From: Manihot esculenta
Taxonomy: Eukaryota; Streptophyta; Magnoliopsida; Malpighiales; Euphorbiaceae
DNA: 64,000 nucleotides
NCBI RefSeq assembly: GCF_001659605.2
Contig: NC_035170.2
Location: forward strand, 22,893,190-22,957,189
Direction of reading: 5' to 3'
The position numbers and the translations under genes are program-made. Shown in pieces: positions 44,691 to 55,978 of this stretch (the first letter of the stretch is position 1; each line of letters starts with the position of its first letter). The notes under the pieces are model-generated. The model did no database searches and was not told the DNA's origin. It saw only the letters and a program-made list of their open reading frames with translations.

Positions 44691-46858
44691 CCAGCATTAT
44701 ATCCTGCAAAAATATTATCGGTAGTTCCACCTAACATTTGAAACTGCCTAGAAGAGAAAGGCTCATTCGCAGGCTCCGATGGAAATGCAGGAAAAACCGA
44801 TCCTACTGGCGTATATGGCACACCATATGCACCGGTCGTAAATGAAGGCATTGTATTTGGTCCAGGTGTCCATCCCATAAACTGACTCTGAGAAGGATAT
44901 AATATAGAAGGCACCTGAGATGAGCTGGATGGCACATGAGAGGAACTGGGTGCATCTTTGTATGCTGATTGTGACTGATGATATTGGATAGGGGGAGGAA
45001 CTGGATGCACATCCATATCACCTTGTGCTGCTTGTGCGTGATCCCTCCTACGGTCCCTAGCATGACCATGAGTCCTACTCCTACTACCACGTGAAACAGA
45101 ATCTGGAATAGGTAGATCAGCTGGGTCAGCCATGTTGGACGGTGCAGCAGGTGCTGGATGTGGAGCTGGCAACTGTGTTTGACGCCTCTCTTCCATCATA
45201 CAAAACGAAACAGACTGAATGAGGTCGCAAATAGCTGTCATGCTCCCAGTCGTCGGGTTGGTAGCAATGGCATACATATACTCCAGACCATCCTCATGCA
45301 CAACATATCATCAATTATAATATTTAATATGTGCTGTTATTATTTAAAATGACACAAAAATCATAAATTTTTTACCCCTGATCCCATTGCCGCTCCTTTA
45401 ATTGAAATCCAATGTCTGGACACCCTACGGTACCACTCCATATACTCTGAGTGGAAATTGAGTGGCTCTGTTGCTGGTGGGCCAGTTACTATTCTTCTAT
45501 CCCGGGTGTTCCAGCGCGCGATCCAATGAGAGTGCACTTCTGCCCAATTTGTGTCACTCTTCCGCAGATCAACATCATGGAGTGCAGCAGGTTGTTGAGG
45601 TTCGGCAGAAATATGCTGCTACATACCAAACTGTCGCATAACCTGATCTGGCTGATGCCAGTATATAATATGGAAGCAGACAAGTGGGACAACAGCTCTC
45701 CAAATTTCTTGTCCTTGGCGACAGTATTCCGGAAGCGACTCAATTAGGGCATTAGTGTAAGGCTCCCAAATGACCTGAAATGAACATTCAATCTTTATAA
45801 CATAATTAATGTACATTTAAATTATTAATTTATTTTAACAATATTACTTTCTCGGGTAATAAACGATCAAACTGATAATGCAGCTCTACTAATACGTGGG
45901 TGATAACCTCCGTAATCTGTCTGGCATTACTCCACCTGCACAACATATTATATTACCAATCATATCTTTAAATATTATTTTTTTAAAAAAAATAATAATA
46001 TAATATTACACACCTACTGCCTAGTGGAGCGTCATGATGTGGTACCCGGTTAGACAGTGTAGGCGCAACTACTGTAATATGTTCCCATGCCCATATCTGA
46101 AGGATGAACAGTGGACCAGCCATCTGCATAACTTTCGAATTTGTCGCCTTACATAACTGTCTGTATAACCATGCCAGACATTCCCCATCCCAGTTATAGT
46201 TGCCCACTTCTTCTAGATCGGCTAACAGAGGTAAAAACATAAGGTTCACACGTGAAGCAGAAGTATCACTAAACAAGGATCCAATGACCCTCAAAATGTA
46301 TGCTCGTGCGAACCGCTCTACAACTTATTGATCAGCATCATCTGGAAGTTGACTAAACTTCTCAGCTAGCCAGATCATTTTCAGATAACACCCTCTTATG
46401 GCATTGTTAGGTGGAACAACACCTAACAATGCCTCACAAACTGATGGCCAATGGTGGCGTGATCGGCCTGTAACAGCTGCACCATTGACAGGCAACCCTG
46501 TTATTAGCCCTACATCCTGAAGGGTTATGGTCATTTTCCCTTCGAGAAACATAAATGTATGCGTCTCTGGTCGCCACCGCTCAATAAGAGCCATAATTAA
46601 ATGCCAATCTAGAGCAAAAAAACCAAGCCGTATTACACCATAGAAATCTAAACGACGCAGGTGAGGTATTATTTGATCTGGAATATCGTCCAAATATAAA
46701 ATTGTACCCGTTCTTCTGCAACCTATCGCCCCACTTTCTATAGTTTGTTGCCATATAGTCTCAGACTGATGTTCGGCTTGTCCATATAGCAACGATGGAT
46801 CATTGGGACCCGGTAAAATATAATCACGGTGATCACGACGGTTGCGTCTTCCCTCCAT

Positions 46859-48716
46859 ATTTAATTATACAAAATAATATACAATATCATATGTTATACA
46901 AATATACATTCACAAACATTATTATATTCATAATCACTAACAATATTCAAACATCATTTATTCATTAAATAATAGTACATAATTTAACACTACAATAACA
47001 TACATATTATAAAAAGATTATATCCATAAGAAACAATAAATACTACTAATTAAAAAATATTCCATTTTAAAAAATATTCCATTTAAAAATCAGAATAAAT
47101 ATTATATCCAATAATTCAATCAAATATTTAATTAAAAATCACAACAAATATTCTATCCAATAATACAAAAATTAATTTTAAATATTTTATTATAATTTTA
47201 TTTATTTTATTATAATACAAACATTAAATATTTTATTAATTTTATTGTATTACAAAAAATAATTTCAAAGCATTAATTTTATTATTTTCAAAAACTTAAT
47301 TTTAGTATAATACAAAAATTAATTTTAAATATTTTATTATAATTTTATTAATTTTATTATAATACAAAAATTAAATATTTTATTAATCGTATTAATTTTA
47401 TTATAATACAAAAAATAATTTCAAAAAAATAATTTTATTATTTTCAAAAATTTAATTTTAGTATAATACAAAAATTAATTTTAAATATTCTATTATAATT
47501 TTATTTATTTTATTAAATTTATTATAATACATAAAATAATTTCAAAAAATTAATTTTATTATTTTCAAAAATTAATTTTAAATATTTTATTATAATTTTA
47601 TTAATTTTATTATAATACAAAAATTAAATATTTTCTTACTCGTATTAATTTTATTATAATACAAAAAATAATTTCAAAAAATTAATTTTAGTATTTTCAA
47701 AAAATTAATTTTATTAAAAGACAAAAAAAAGTTAATTTTAAAATTATAAAAAATAGAACGGATTAAATATTTTAAAAAATTTAAATTATTATATTCTTAA
47801 AAAACTATTAAATTTTATTACCTTTCTAATTACATTTATTATAAAAATATTAAATTTTATTACATGTTAAAGAATATTTACAAAAACTTATTTTCAAAAT
47901 AAAATTCTTACTAATCAATTTATATATTATTATAATTCAACAACAAAAAATTTTAAACTAGTAAAAAAAATAGAACGTATTAAATATTTAAAAAAAATTA
48001 TTATATTCTCTAAAAACTATTAAATTTTATTATTTTTTTTAATTATATTTCTTTTCAAAATATTAAATTTTATATGATATTGAAAAAAAATTTACAAAAA
48101 CTTAAATATAAAATATAATTAATACTAATCAATTTATATATTATTATAATATTTGAATTTAAAATATTCTATTATTTTTTTTAAAAAAAATTTCAAATAT
48201 GATTTAAAATGTTTCTTCAGACATTACTTTATAAATATTTAAAGATGTACATTATATTTATTTAACTTTATTACACTCTTTAATTATATTTTACAGATAA
48301 ATTACCATAAAAATATAATTAAATAAATTTTTTTAATTAAAACATTGATGCACGGTTAACATTTTTTTGAAAAAATTATTATTTATTCTCTTAAATTAAA
48401 ATACTAATTATTTAATTTTTAAAAATTTTAAACTTCATTTAATAATATTTCTAAATTTATAAAAATTACATAAAAAATTACATTAATAATATCATTTAAT
48501 ATGAAATATCTTATATTTTTTTAATTAAGATTTAATATTTTAATTTATTATTTCATTTTTATATATAAAGTAAAAAATATATATATATATTTTAAAATAA
48601 AAAAAAAAGTTTTAGAAATACCTGATGATGATATAGAGATCACGCTGTGTTGAAGAAGAATATTTCAGCGTGTTGAAAGTGAAGGTGTACAAGTGATGGC
48701 CTATGGCAAAGTGTGG
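46859..48716. repeat. AT-rich region upstream of the PMD gene with decayed tandem repeats
   Basis: About 47172-47715 holds roughly four copies of a 95-165 bp AT-only unit (AATTTTAAATATTTTATTAT ... TTATTATTTTCAAAA). The rest is low-complexity A/T. No gene seen. The promoter of the PMD gene should lie in the first few hundred bases. Confidence 0.6.
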
Positions 48717-48965
48717 AGAGAGTGAAGTGAAGAGTTGGAGAGGGAGAAGTGAAGAGCTGGAGAAGGGGAAGAAGAGCTGGAGAGGAAGAATGAAGAGCTG
48801 GAGAAGGAGAAGAAGAGCTGGAGAGGAAGAATGAAAATTGGGAAAAAGAAGGGAGAAGTGAAGAGCTGGAGAAGGGGAAGAAGAGCTGGAGAGGAAAAAT
48901 GAAGAGCTGGAGAAGGAGAAGAAGAGCTGGAGAGGAAGAATGAAAATTGGGAAAAAGAAGGAGAT
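48717..48965. repeat. GA-rich minisatellite
   Basis: Tandem GAAGAGCTGGAGAAGGRGAA and GAAGAGCTGGAGAGGAAGAA units. A higher-order unit of about 105 bp ending TGAAAATTGGGAAAAAGAAG is present twice. The long open frame opposite it (48612-49295, minus) is an artefact of the repeat. Confidence 0.85.
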
Positions 48966-49067
48966 GGTGGGAGACTTGGCTTTAAAAGCTAAAGCCTCCT
49001 CGGACCTGCATGCAAAATAAAAGTGTTCGGCTTTATTTGGATTCCTGACGAAGCATTGATACTTGTG

Positions 49068-49283
49068 CGTGTTCAGCACCCAAGGTGCCGAACACGGCAC
49101 ATTAGTCATGGGTGGCAGGAAACAGTGTTGAAGCCATATCAGCCACGGGAGCAATTTCAAATTGCTCCCGTGGCAGGAAATAGCTTGTTCGACACCATTG
49201 GTGTCGAACAAGCTGGCCTGCGTGGCAGTTCGACACCCATAGTATCGAATAAGCGTGTTGGCAGTATGACTACCGAACACGCT
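49068..49283. repeat. Cluster of serial stem-loops
   Basis: Four clear hairpins in 216 bp. 49068-49096 has 13-bp arms with one mismatch and a 3-nt loop. 49142-49174 has perfect 16-bp arms and a 1-nt centre. 49182-49214 has perfect 16-bp arms (AGCTTGTTCGACACCA) and a 1-nt centre. 49252-49283 has 8-bp arms plus a bulged pair. A weaker one is at 49229-49248. All but the second share a GTTCGRCACC/GGTGYCGAAC theme. The cluster lies upstream of the PMD gene, possibly near the lost end of the MULE. Confidence 0.8.
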
Positions 49284-49289
49284 GGACTG

Positions 49290-50228
49290 ACACACAGAAT
49301 CCGAAAATATTTTCAGATCTCACATGAATTGATAAATATTTTTTGTTTTATGTATGGATTGAAAAAATGAGCAATAGAGTTTAAACCTTATGTCGCTTTT
49401 AATGTCTTTCTGGACCTTAGATAATGTTCTATATAATTCTGTTTAGACCTGAACCTTTTTTAATGGAAATTATTTTAATTTTTTGAAAAAAATAAAAAAA
49501 TATTCTCATAAAATATTATTATAAAAAATTTAAAGTTGATTTCAAATAATAGTTTAAAATAGTTTATATTATTATTAATTTTATGATTATTATTTAATTT
49601 ATATGGTATGACAAAATTTACTAATTGGTCTGTCGATTTTAAAAAATGTGTTAAAAAGGTTTTTGGCATTTAAAAAAATCTACTACTTAATCATTTTATG
49701 AATATTATCGTTAAATATTTTATTATTTAATCCCTATCATTTTGAAGAACTTATTAATTAGTCCTTCAAATTTTTAAAAAAATTACTAAAGTTATTCCTT
49801 TCATATCATATATATTATAGATATTTTAGAATTTCTTTTTATAATATTTAATGGTTAAAAATAACAGAGAGATTAATTAGTAGATTTTTTAAAACGTCAA
49901 TAATATTTGAATGCATTTTTTGAAGGATCATTCAGTGAGTTTTTTATAATATAAGGATTAAGTAGTATTTTTTTTTATTTTTTTAATAATATGTAATATT
50001 TCTTCTATCCAATAATTTTTTTTGTCTATTTTATTCTTTTATATATATATATTAAGAAATACAATTTTTTTTATTAAATTTCTAATTATATTTATTTTAA
50101 ATATATTAAATTTTATTAAATGTTAATATATATTTTGATAGATTTTTTAAAAATTAAATAAAGTTACAATACTCTATTTATATATTATTTTAATTTAAAA
50201 AAAGAAAATAAATAATAATGAGACGAAT
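49290..50228. other. AT-rich spacer, no gene seen
   Basis: Low-complexity A/T sequence with short open frames of no recognisable content. Confidence 0.5.
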
Positions 50229-50740
50229 AGGGATGGCAACGGATCGGGTATTTTCGGGTACCCGATCCGACCGAACTCTAATAGAATGGATTTGAGTAGT
50301 TATAATCGGATTTGAGATGGGTTCGGGTTTTAAAAATAATACCCATTGCGGGTTCGGATCGGATTCGGGTTTTATGTACAGGGTACCCACTACCCGAACC
50401 CGTTTATATAAATAATTAATTTAATATAAAAAATATATTTTACAATAATATTTATAAATTTTTTTATATATTATTTAAAAATTTAAATTTAAATATTCTT
50501 GAGAAATATTAGATTTTTTAAATGAAAATTATTAATGAAAAATATTTTTTATATAAATTATTAATTAAAATATATAAAATTAAATGAGTTCGGGTTTTAT
50601 TCGGATAATAATAATTGGGTTTGGAACGGATTCGTATAGTTTAAATTAATTTTTAATCGGGTTCGAAACGGATTCGGATATTACTAATATAAATCGGATT
50701 CGGATTCGAATAATTTAATTTTCGCGATTACCTTACTCGT
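50229..50740. mobile_element. Probable decayed hAT-type MITE (GGGATGGCAACGG end)
   Basis: The left end GGGATGGCAACGGATCGGGTA and scattered GGGTTCGGAT/ACCCGAACCCG words resemble a widespread class of plant hAT-like non-autonomous elements. The right terminal repeat is not clear, and no TSD was found. Confidence 0.4.
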
Positions 50741-52168
50741 CATGAGTCGATTGTGTTTCGAAATTGGAGATTTAATTTTATTTTTTCGAATTAAATTGAA
50801 ATTAGCCCACTTTAAAACAGTTCAGGCGGTTTCCATTTTTAATAGTTTCAATCCGATTTCAGTTCGGTGTTAAAAAGATCACGATTTTATTTTTATGGTT
50901 TTGATTTTAATTTTAATTAATTTTAAATTATAAATAGTTAATTTCATTTCGATTTAAAAAAATTAAAGGTACAAAATTTAAATAAAATGTAAAAAAATAA
51001 ATATAAGTATTAAATTTTATTGAATATATATTTTATTAAATAAGTAAATTGTAAAATGTATCTTGATATAAAAAATAAAATAATATAAATATAATATAAA
51101 AATAAAATAGTATACATATAATATAAAAAGAAAATAATATTGTATTTAAATATAAATAATATTTTTTTATAAATTAAATGGAGACTGCACAATCTAAAAC
51201 AAATCAAAATTTTTAAATTAAATCCAACGGCAAAAAAAAATAGAATATAAATATAAATCAAATTAAATTAAATAAATGTGCATTTCATCTATTATAGAAT
51301 TAAGGACTACAATTTATCAATGAAATCTTAGCACTAACACTTTAATTCACTGCAATAAGAAGAGACGTGTTGACATTAAATTTTGGTAAATATTTTCGTA
51401 AGAGTTACTTTCATGCGAGAATGAGTGAGGGAGAATCGAGGATAGAGATTCATTAAAAACAAGCAAATAAAATAAAGGATGAAAACAAACCCTTCTCTAT
51501 ACCTGAAGGCAAAAATGAAAAATCAATAAATCAATTGGTAAATAAATCATTTGTATTTAGAAAATGTAGAATTTGTCTTGATGTATTAAACTTTTCATCC
51601 AATATATTAAGAAACAAATATGTTATCATTAATATGGTATTGCATTCTACATTGGCCGTTCAAATGGCTGCATATAGCTCAGAAAATCTCATTATGTTGC
51701 TTCTATTAATTTCTTGGGAAAGATGGTATGTTGAACTCTTTAAACTCTAACTCCTTATTTAAAATTAAAGATTTCACAAAATAGTAATAATTATTTTTTA
51801 TTTGAAATGGTAGAATTTATTTCTTTCTTAACTTAGAAAAATTTTCACTTTCAAATGAGATGAGATTCTTTTTGTAAATATGTCAAATAGAGAATAAATA
51901 GAACAATAAAAAATATCAAATAATAATAATAATAAAAACTATGCAGCATATGAGCAAAGAAGTGGATATATTTATCATTGGTTTTTAAAAAAATGGCAAG
52001 GGCCTCATATCCAAATTCTTATGAATTTTCTTATGATTTATAGTGGTTTATACTTGAACTCACACTTGTAATCAAATTGTTGAACTGCATGTGCCCAATT
52101 AAATACCAAGTTCAATTAAGGTTTTTTTTTTTTAATGATGAAATCAGCAAAATTCAAGTGAATCTAAG
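50741..52168. other. AT-rich spacer with a GGTTCAGG-type repeat fragment
   Basis: 50805-51000 resembles the repeat at 55845-56000 (GGTTTCAATCCGATTT-like words). The remainder is A/T-rich without genes. Confidence 0.4.
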
Positions 52169-53095
52169 TGTTGGACCTAAATGTCCTAATCCTTGTTTTG
52201 ATGATTAATAAACAATTGGTGTGCTACTAATTATCTTTAAAGGTATTTGTATTGAGCTTGCAGGTCCCCTATTGAAATAAATAAAATTGTTTCTGTCACA
52301 AAAGTGAAAAGTGCCTAATATGGAAGCATACCACAAGAAAGGGATAAGAAATTATTTTTGTTTATGCTTTGTTATATTTTATTCATTGTGAATTTCAAGA
52401 AATTGATTGTGATGGCTCAAGATTCCTTCTTTTCTAAAAGTTCTTTTAGATATGGCCTTTTTTTTCTAAGTACTTGACTTTCAGGGATCAAAATGAAATT
52501 TTCCACACTGAAATCAAGCCCTAACCTGCAAGCTATTTGGGAAGCAAAAAAGCGATAAAAGAAGAAGTTTGTTTTGGCATATGGCCATTAAAAGCAGCTC
52601 TGCTACATTTTGACGTTTTCTTGAGGGGCAATGATGCAATATTTTTCCGAAATGGTACCAGAAAATCTAGTTCCAAGCTTCTCAATGGCCAGTGGACACA
52701 CAACCATAAAGAACGTTAATCCCACATCGGCCAGAATTAAAACTCATTAATATTTTATGTTTCCAATGCAAGGGCAACATAAATCGCCGAGCTCAGTAAC
52801 GTGGGCTTGTAACCCAAGTGGGGGCTCTAAGGTGTTGGAACGTTGTTCGAGCCCCTTACGGCAGGATAAGGCTTGGCTAATTTCTGGCTTGCCCGTTCCA
52901 AGTTGAGAGTTAAACCATGGGACTTGGGCGAAGGCTTGGGTCTCCTAGTTCCCAGAGCAAAGGGTAATGCGTGAGGCTGGCTTCACAGAGCAGCGATTAC
53001 CTCTCGCTCCCAGCAGTGGAAGGATAACAGGTCGGTGCCATCCTAGGCCATATGGCTAGATGGGCTGTGCTAACCTGGACCATCACTTTTTTCCC
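52169..53095. other. Possible old LTR fragment followed by a GC-richer unidentified segment
   Basis: 52169 onward begins TGTTGGACCTAAATG and TTTTGATGATTAATAAAC, as in many copia LTR starts, but no end was found. 52727-53095 is much more GC-rich than its surroundings. It contains CCCACATCGG (a word common in plant TRIM-like terminal repeats) and GTTCGAGCC, similar to a pol III B box. It could be a TRIM or SINE remnant. Confidence 0.3.
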
Positions 53096-53663
53096 ATTCA
53101 CATTCTAATTTTTTTATTAAAAAAATATTTGAGAATTAGAGTAATTGAAAATAAATAGCAATGAACAACCCATAATTGCTACTCATATTATTATTCTAAT
53201 CTCCAAATAAATTTCTTGGCTACTGTGATAATTGAATAATTAGAAATTATTTCTTCCACAGATTTGTATAAAAAACATACATTTCCTTTAATAGAATCAA
53301 TCTCAGTGGGTAATCTAAGCTGAATAAAGGAATGAATTGTGCACCACCGATACCTTTCAAAAGATCTAAATGGTCTGCAGCAATACATTGCACTTTCATT
53401 TCCTAAAAGTATACGATCTGGGATTCAAGATTTTCTCCATTTACAAAAAGAATTACTGATCCAAGTCCTTGACGGATTTAGACATCTAGTTTCAACCGCT
53501 ATAAATAAATACATATATTGGAAAGTTTTGTGGTAGTTCTAAATTAATGGCATTCAAAATAAGTCTCTCTTCTACTTCTCCTCCCAAAAGAATCGCCTTT
53601 AGGATTCTTCCACTGCTAAACCAAATGGTCTGAGCTTCTCCCTGAACTGCTCCATTTGATCCC
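53096..53663. other. Spacer, no gene recognised
   Basis: Only short frames without known motifs. No repeat boundary seen. Confidence 0.4.
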
Positions 53664-53964
53664 TGTTGACCAGTGTCGATGATCCGACTTGTCGACCGAC
53701 CTTTCCGACGTCTTGACGACTTACCGATCTATAGTGGTTTAAGGCTTGATTTGTGTGTAAATATCTTTTCTTTCCTTTTTTGTCTTATGCAGTATAAGAA
53801 ATTTAGTTTGTACAACGCAGGAAGTTTGGCTTATACTGTATAGAAAGTTTTGCATTCTTAAGTTTTTCTAAACAGGGTGAACCTGGTGTATATATTGTCA
53901 CTTTCCTACCAATGAAAGGAAAATGATTTTTATTCTCAAATTGTGTGATTCTCCAAATTTTACA
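53664..53964 (+). mobile_element. 5' LTR of a shrunken Ty1/copia element
   Basis: Begins TGTTGACCAGTG and ends CAAATTTTACA, followed at once by TGGTATCAGAG (53965-53975), the initiator tRNA-Met primer-binding site. Its 3' two thirds match the LTR at 55255-55612; it has lost part of the 5' end. Confidence 0.85.
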
Positions 53965-55254
53965 TGGTATCAGAGTCATGGAAGTTGAAAAGAAACACGG
54001 GAGAATTCAGGAACAATGAAAAATTCTTCAAATCCTTATACACTAAATTTAAATGATAACCTAAGCAATTTGACTACCTAAGTGCAGTTGTACAGAGAGA
54101 AGTACAAAAAATGGACAAGGGCCATGTGGACTGCGTTGAGAGAAAAAAAATGACTTTATCGATAGATCCGTCAAACAACCGGCAGACGATGCAGCGGAAC
54201 CAAAAAATAAGTGGACAGTTAACTCCATGTTAGTTTTTTGGTATTTAATATCATTGGACCAACACTTCGATCGACTATCTCTCACGTCGAAAGGATGAAG
54301 AATTTGTGAGAAGATATTAAGCAGAGATTCCCACGAATGCAATAGTTGAGAACTGACCTTGCAAACTATAGGCCGGATGATCAATCCATTGTGTCCTATT
54401 TCAGTAAACTCAAAACCTTGTGGGATGATATTAATAATTATGATTAGATAACAATGTGTGCATGTGCAGACTGCAAATGCAATCATACCATTGAAATGGA
54501 GCAAAAGCCGGAAGAAAAAGAGTTCATCAGATGGGCTTGGATGAACAAAGTTATGGTACTATCTCCTTTGCCTAATTTGAATTGTTCTTATGCTATGGTG
54601 GTTCAGTAAAAGTGAGTGAGAATTGTGACAAGAAGCAAAGATGCCCTGTGAGTTTCACAATTTGAGCCAATTGTCAGAATTCAGGGGATAAAGATAAAAT
54701 TTCTATTTGCTCTCATTGCAATCGAGAGGGTTATGACACTGAAAGTTGTTTTCAGTTAATAGACTACCAAGAATGGTGGGATACTTGACGTCGTGGCAAC
54801 TCAGTACTTAAAAGCCTCTGGGACCGATATGTTCATAAACAGCAGAAAATCTTCGTTGAAGGGACCGACACATTCATAAACTTTAAAAATCTTTTTAGAA
54901 GGGACCAACATATCCATAAACCGCAAAAAATCTTTATTAGAGGGAGTCCATAAACTGTAGAAATCTTTATGGAAAGGGACCGGCATGTCCATAAACTGCA
55001 GAAGATCTTTGTTGAAGGGATCGACATGTCCATAAACTGTAGAAAATCTTTGATAAAAGGACCGACATATCCATAAATTGTAGAAATCTTTGTTGAAGGG
55101 ATCAACATATTCATAAACTGTAGAAAATCTTTGTTGAAGGGATTGGCATGTCCATAAACTGATATCTTCACCAAGGCTTTGCGCAAAGATTCATTTCATT
55201 TCCCCCTAGGCAAGTTGGGCATTCGGAATCTTCATGCTCCATCTTGAGGGGGAG
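53965..55254 (+). pseudogene. Copia internal region reduced to gag remnants and the RNase H tail
   Basis: After the primer-binding site come a decayed gag (REKYKKWTRAMWTALREKK region with stops) and a decayed zinc knuckle (CSHCNREGYDTESC near 54705-54750; Tyr where His is expected). About 340 bp of tandem repeat follows, then the copia RNase H end (IFTKAL, KLGIRNLHAPS near 55165-55245), and a polypurine tract before the LTR. Protease, integrase and RT are gone. The element is 1949 bp in all. Confidence 0.82.
54821..55160 (+). repeat. Minisatellite inside the copia element, unit about 43 bp
   Basis: About eight units of GGGACCGACATATCCATAAA plus CTGTAGAAAATCTTTGTTGAA, with substitutions and short deletions. 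It fills the place of the deleted pol. Confidence 0.88.
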
Positions 55255-55612
55255 TGTTGGAAGTGACCTATCAATCAGACATCCCGATGATCCAACCTAT
55301 CGACATCCTGTCCTGAGGTATGTTATGAGGATCGACCTCTTAATGACCTACCGACCTGTATCGACCTATCCGACGTCTTGACAACCTGCCGACCTGTAAT
55401 GGTTTAAGTCTTGATTTATGTGTGAATATTTTTCTTTCTTTCTTTGTCTTGTGTATTATAGAAAGTTTAGTTTGTACAGCGTAGGAAGTTTGGCTTATAC
55501 TGTATAGGATGTTTTGCATTCTTAGAATTTCCTAAATATATATTGTCACTTTTCAATCAATAAAAGGGCAAGGATTTTCACTTTCAAATTGTGTGATTCT
55601 CCAAATTTTACA
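55255..55612 (+). mobile_element. 3' LTR of the shrunken copia element
   Basis: 358 bp, TGTTGGAAGTGACC...CAAATTTTACA, preceded by the polypurine tract TTGAGGGGGAG. A matching 5-bp TSD with the left flank (ATCCC versus TCTTC) is not seen, so the left edge is probably rearranged. Confidence 0.85.
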
Positions 55613-55978
55613 TCTTCTTGGCATTCCATTGCAGAATCGCATGTGCCTCAGACACCATGGCTCCTGCTCCCTGCACGCAATTAAAGACATCATGCGGATA
55701 CTCGTTGCTTCTTTCGTTCAGGATAATAAGACACATTAGATTAAGGACATTGATAAACTGGATGATGCTTGGTGCGTTGGGTCATCTCATGGGTGACTAG
55801 TGCTTTTGGATGATGAAGCAAAACTTTTTCTCTCAACCTAGACATGGCCATGGACGGGTTCCGGTGGAACCAACGGTTCAATTTATTTTTTGAACCGTAT
55901 TGGAGACGGTCTGATTTAAAACGTTTGAAAATGGTTTCAATTTCTTAACGATTTTGGTCAGATTCTAGTCCGGTTTTA
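55613..55978. other. Spacer with a GGTTCCGGTGG-type repeat end, no gene
   Basis: A 60-codon frame at 55618-55800 has no recognisable content. 55843 onward has ACGGGTTCCGGTGGAACC words that recur in decayed form at 50805 onward. Confidence 0.4.

Larger units (their letters stand above)
43072..46858 (-). pseudogene. Plant mobile domain (PMD) gene of transposon type, multi-exon, broken
   Basis: Related to the MAIN/MAIL (phosphatase 7 long form-like) PMD family, whose TE-borne members are of unknown function. Exons inferred from GT-AG borders are 46858-46014, 45935-45848, 45774-45376, and 45292-44691 continuing at 43278-43072. Exon 1 carries the PMD core: IPHLRRLDFYGVIRLGFF, MALIERWRPETHTFMF, TLQDVGLITGLPVNG, then NLMFLPLLADLEEVG. 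The C-terminal exon is rich in Ser/Pro/Gln. Two in-frame nonsense codons interrupt it: TAA at 46325-46327 and TAG at 45619-45621. A solo Athila LTR sits in the last exon; the frame on both sides of it is the same once one TSD copy is discounted. Splice sites are otherwise kept, so decay is fairly recent. Confidence 0.82.

Noticed and set aside
48612..49295. 227-codon frame on minus
   Set aside because: Its composition follows the GA-rich minisatellite and hairpins. It has no domain and no plausible conservation.
52800..53095. 5S rRNA-like Cassandra TRIM
   Set aside because: CTTGGGCGA and neighbouring words weakly recall 5S rRNA, but the order and length do not fit and no LTR pair was found.
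54833..55186. 117-codon frame with repeated peptides on minus
   Set aside because: It is the antisense reading of the copia minisatellite.
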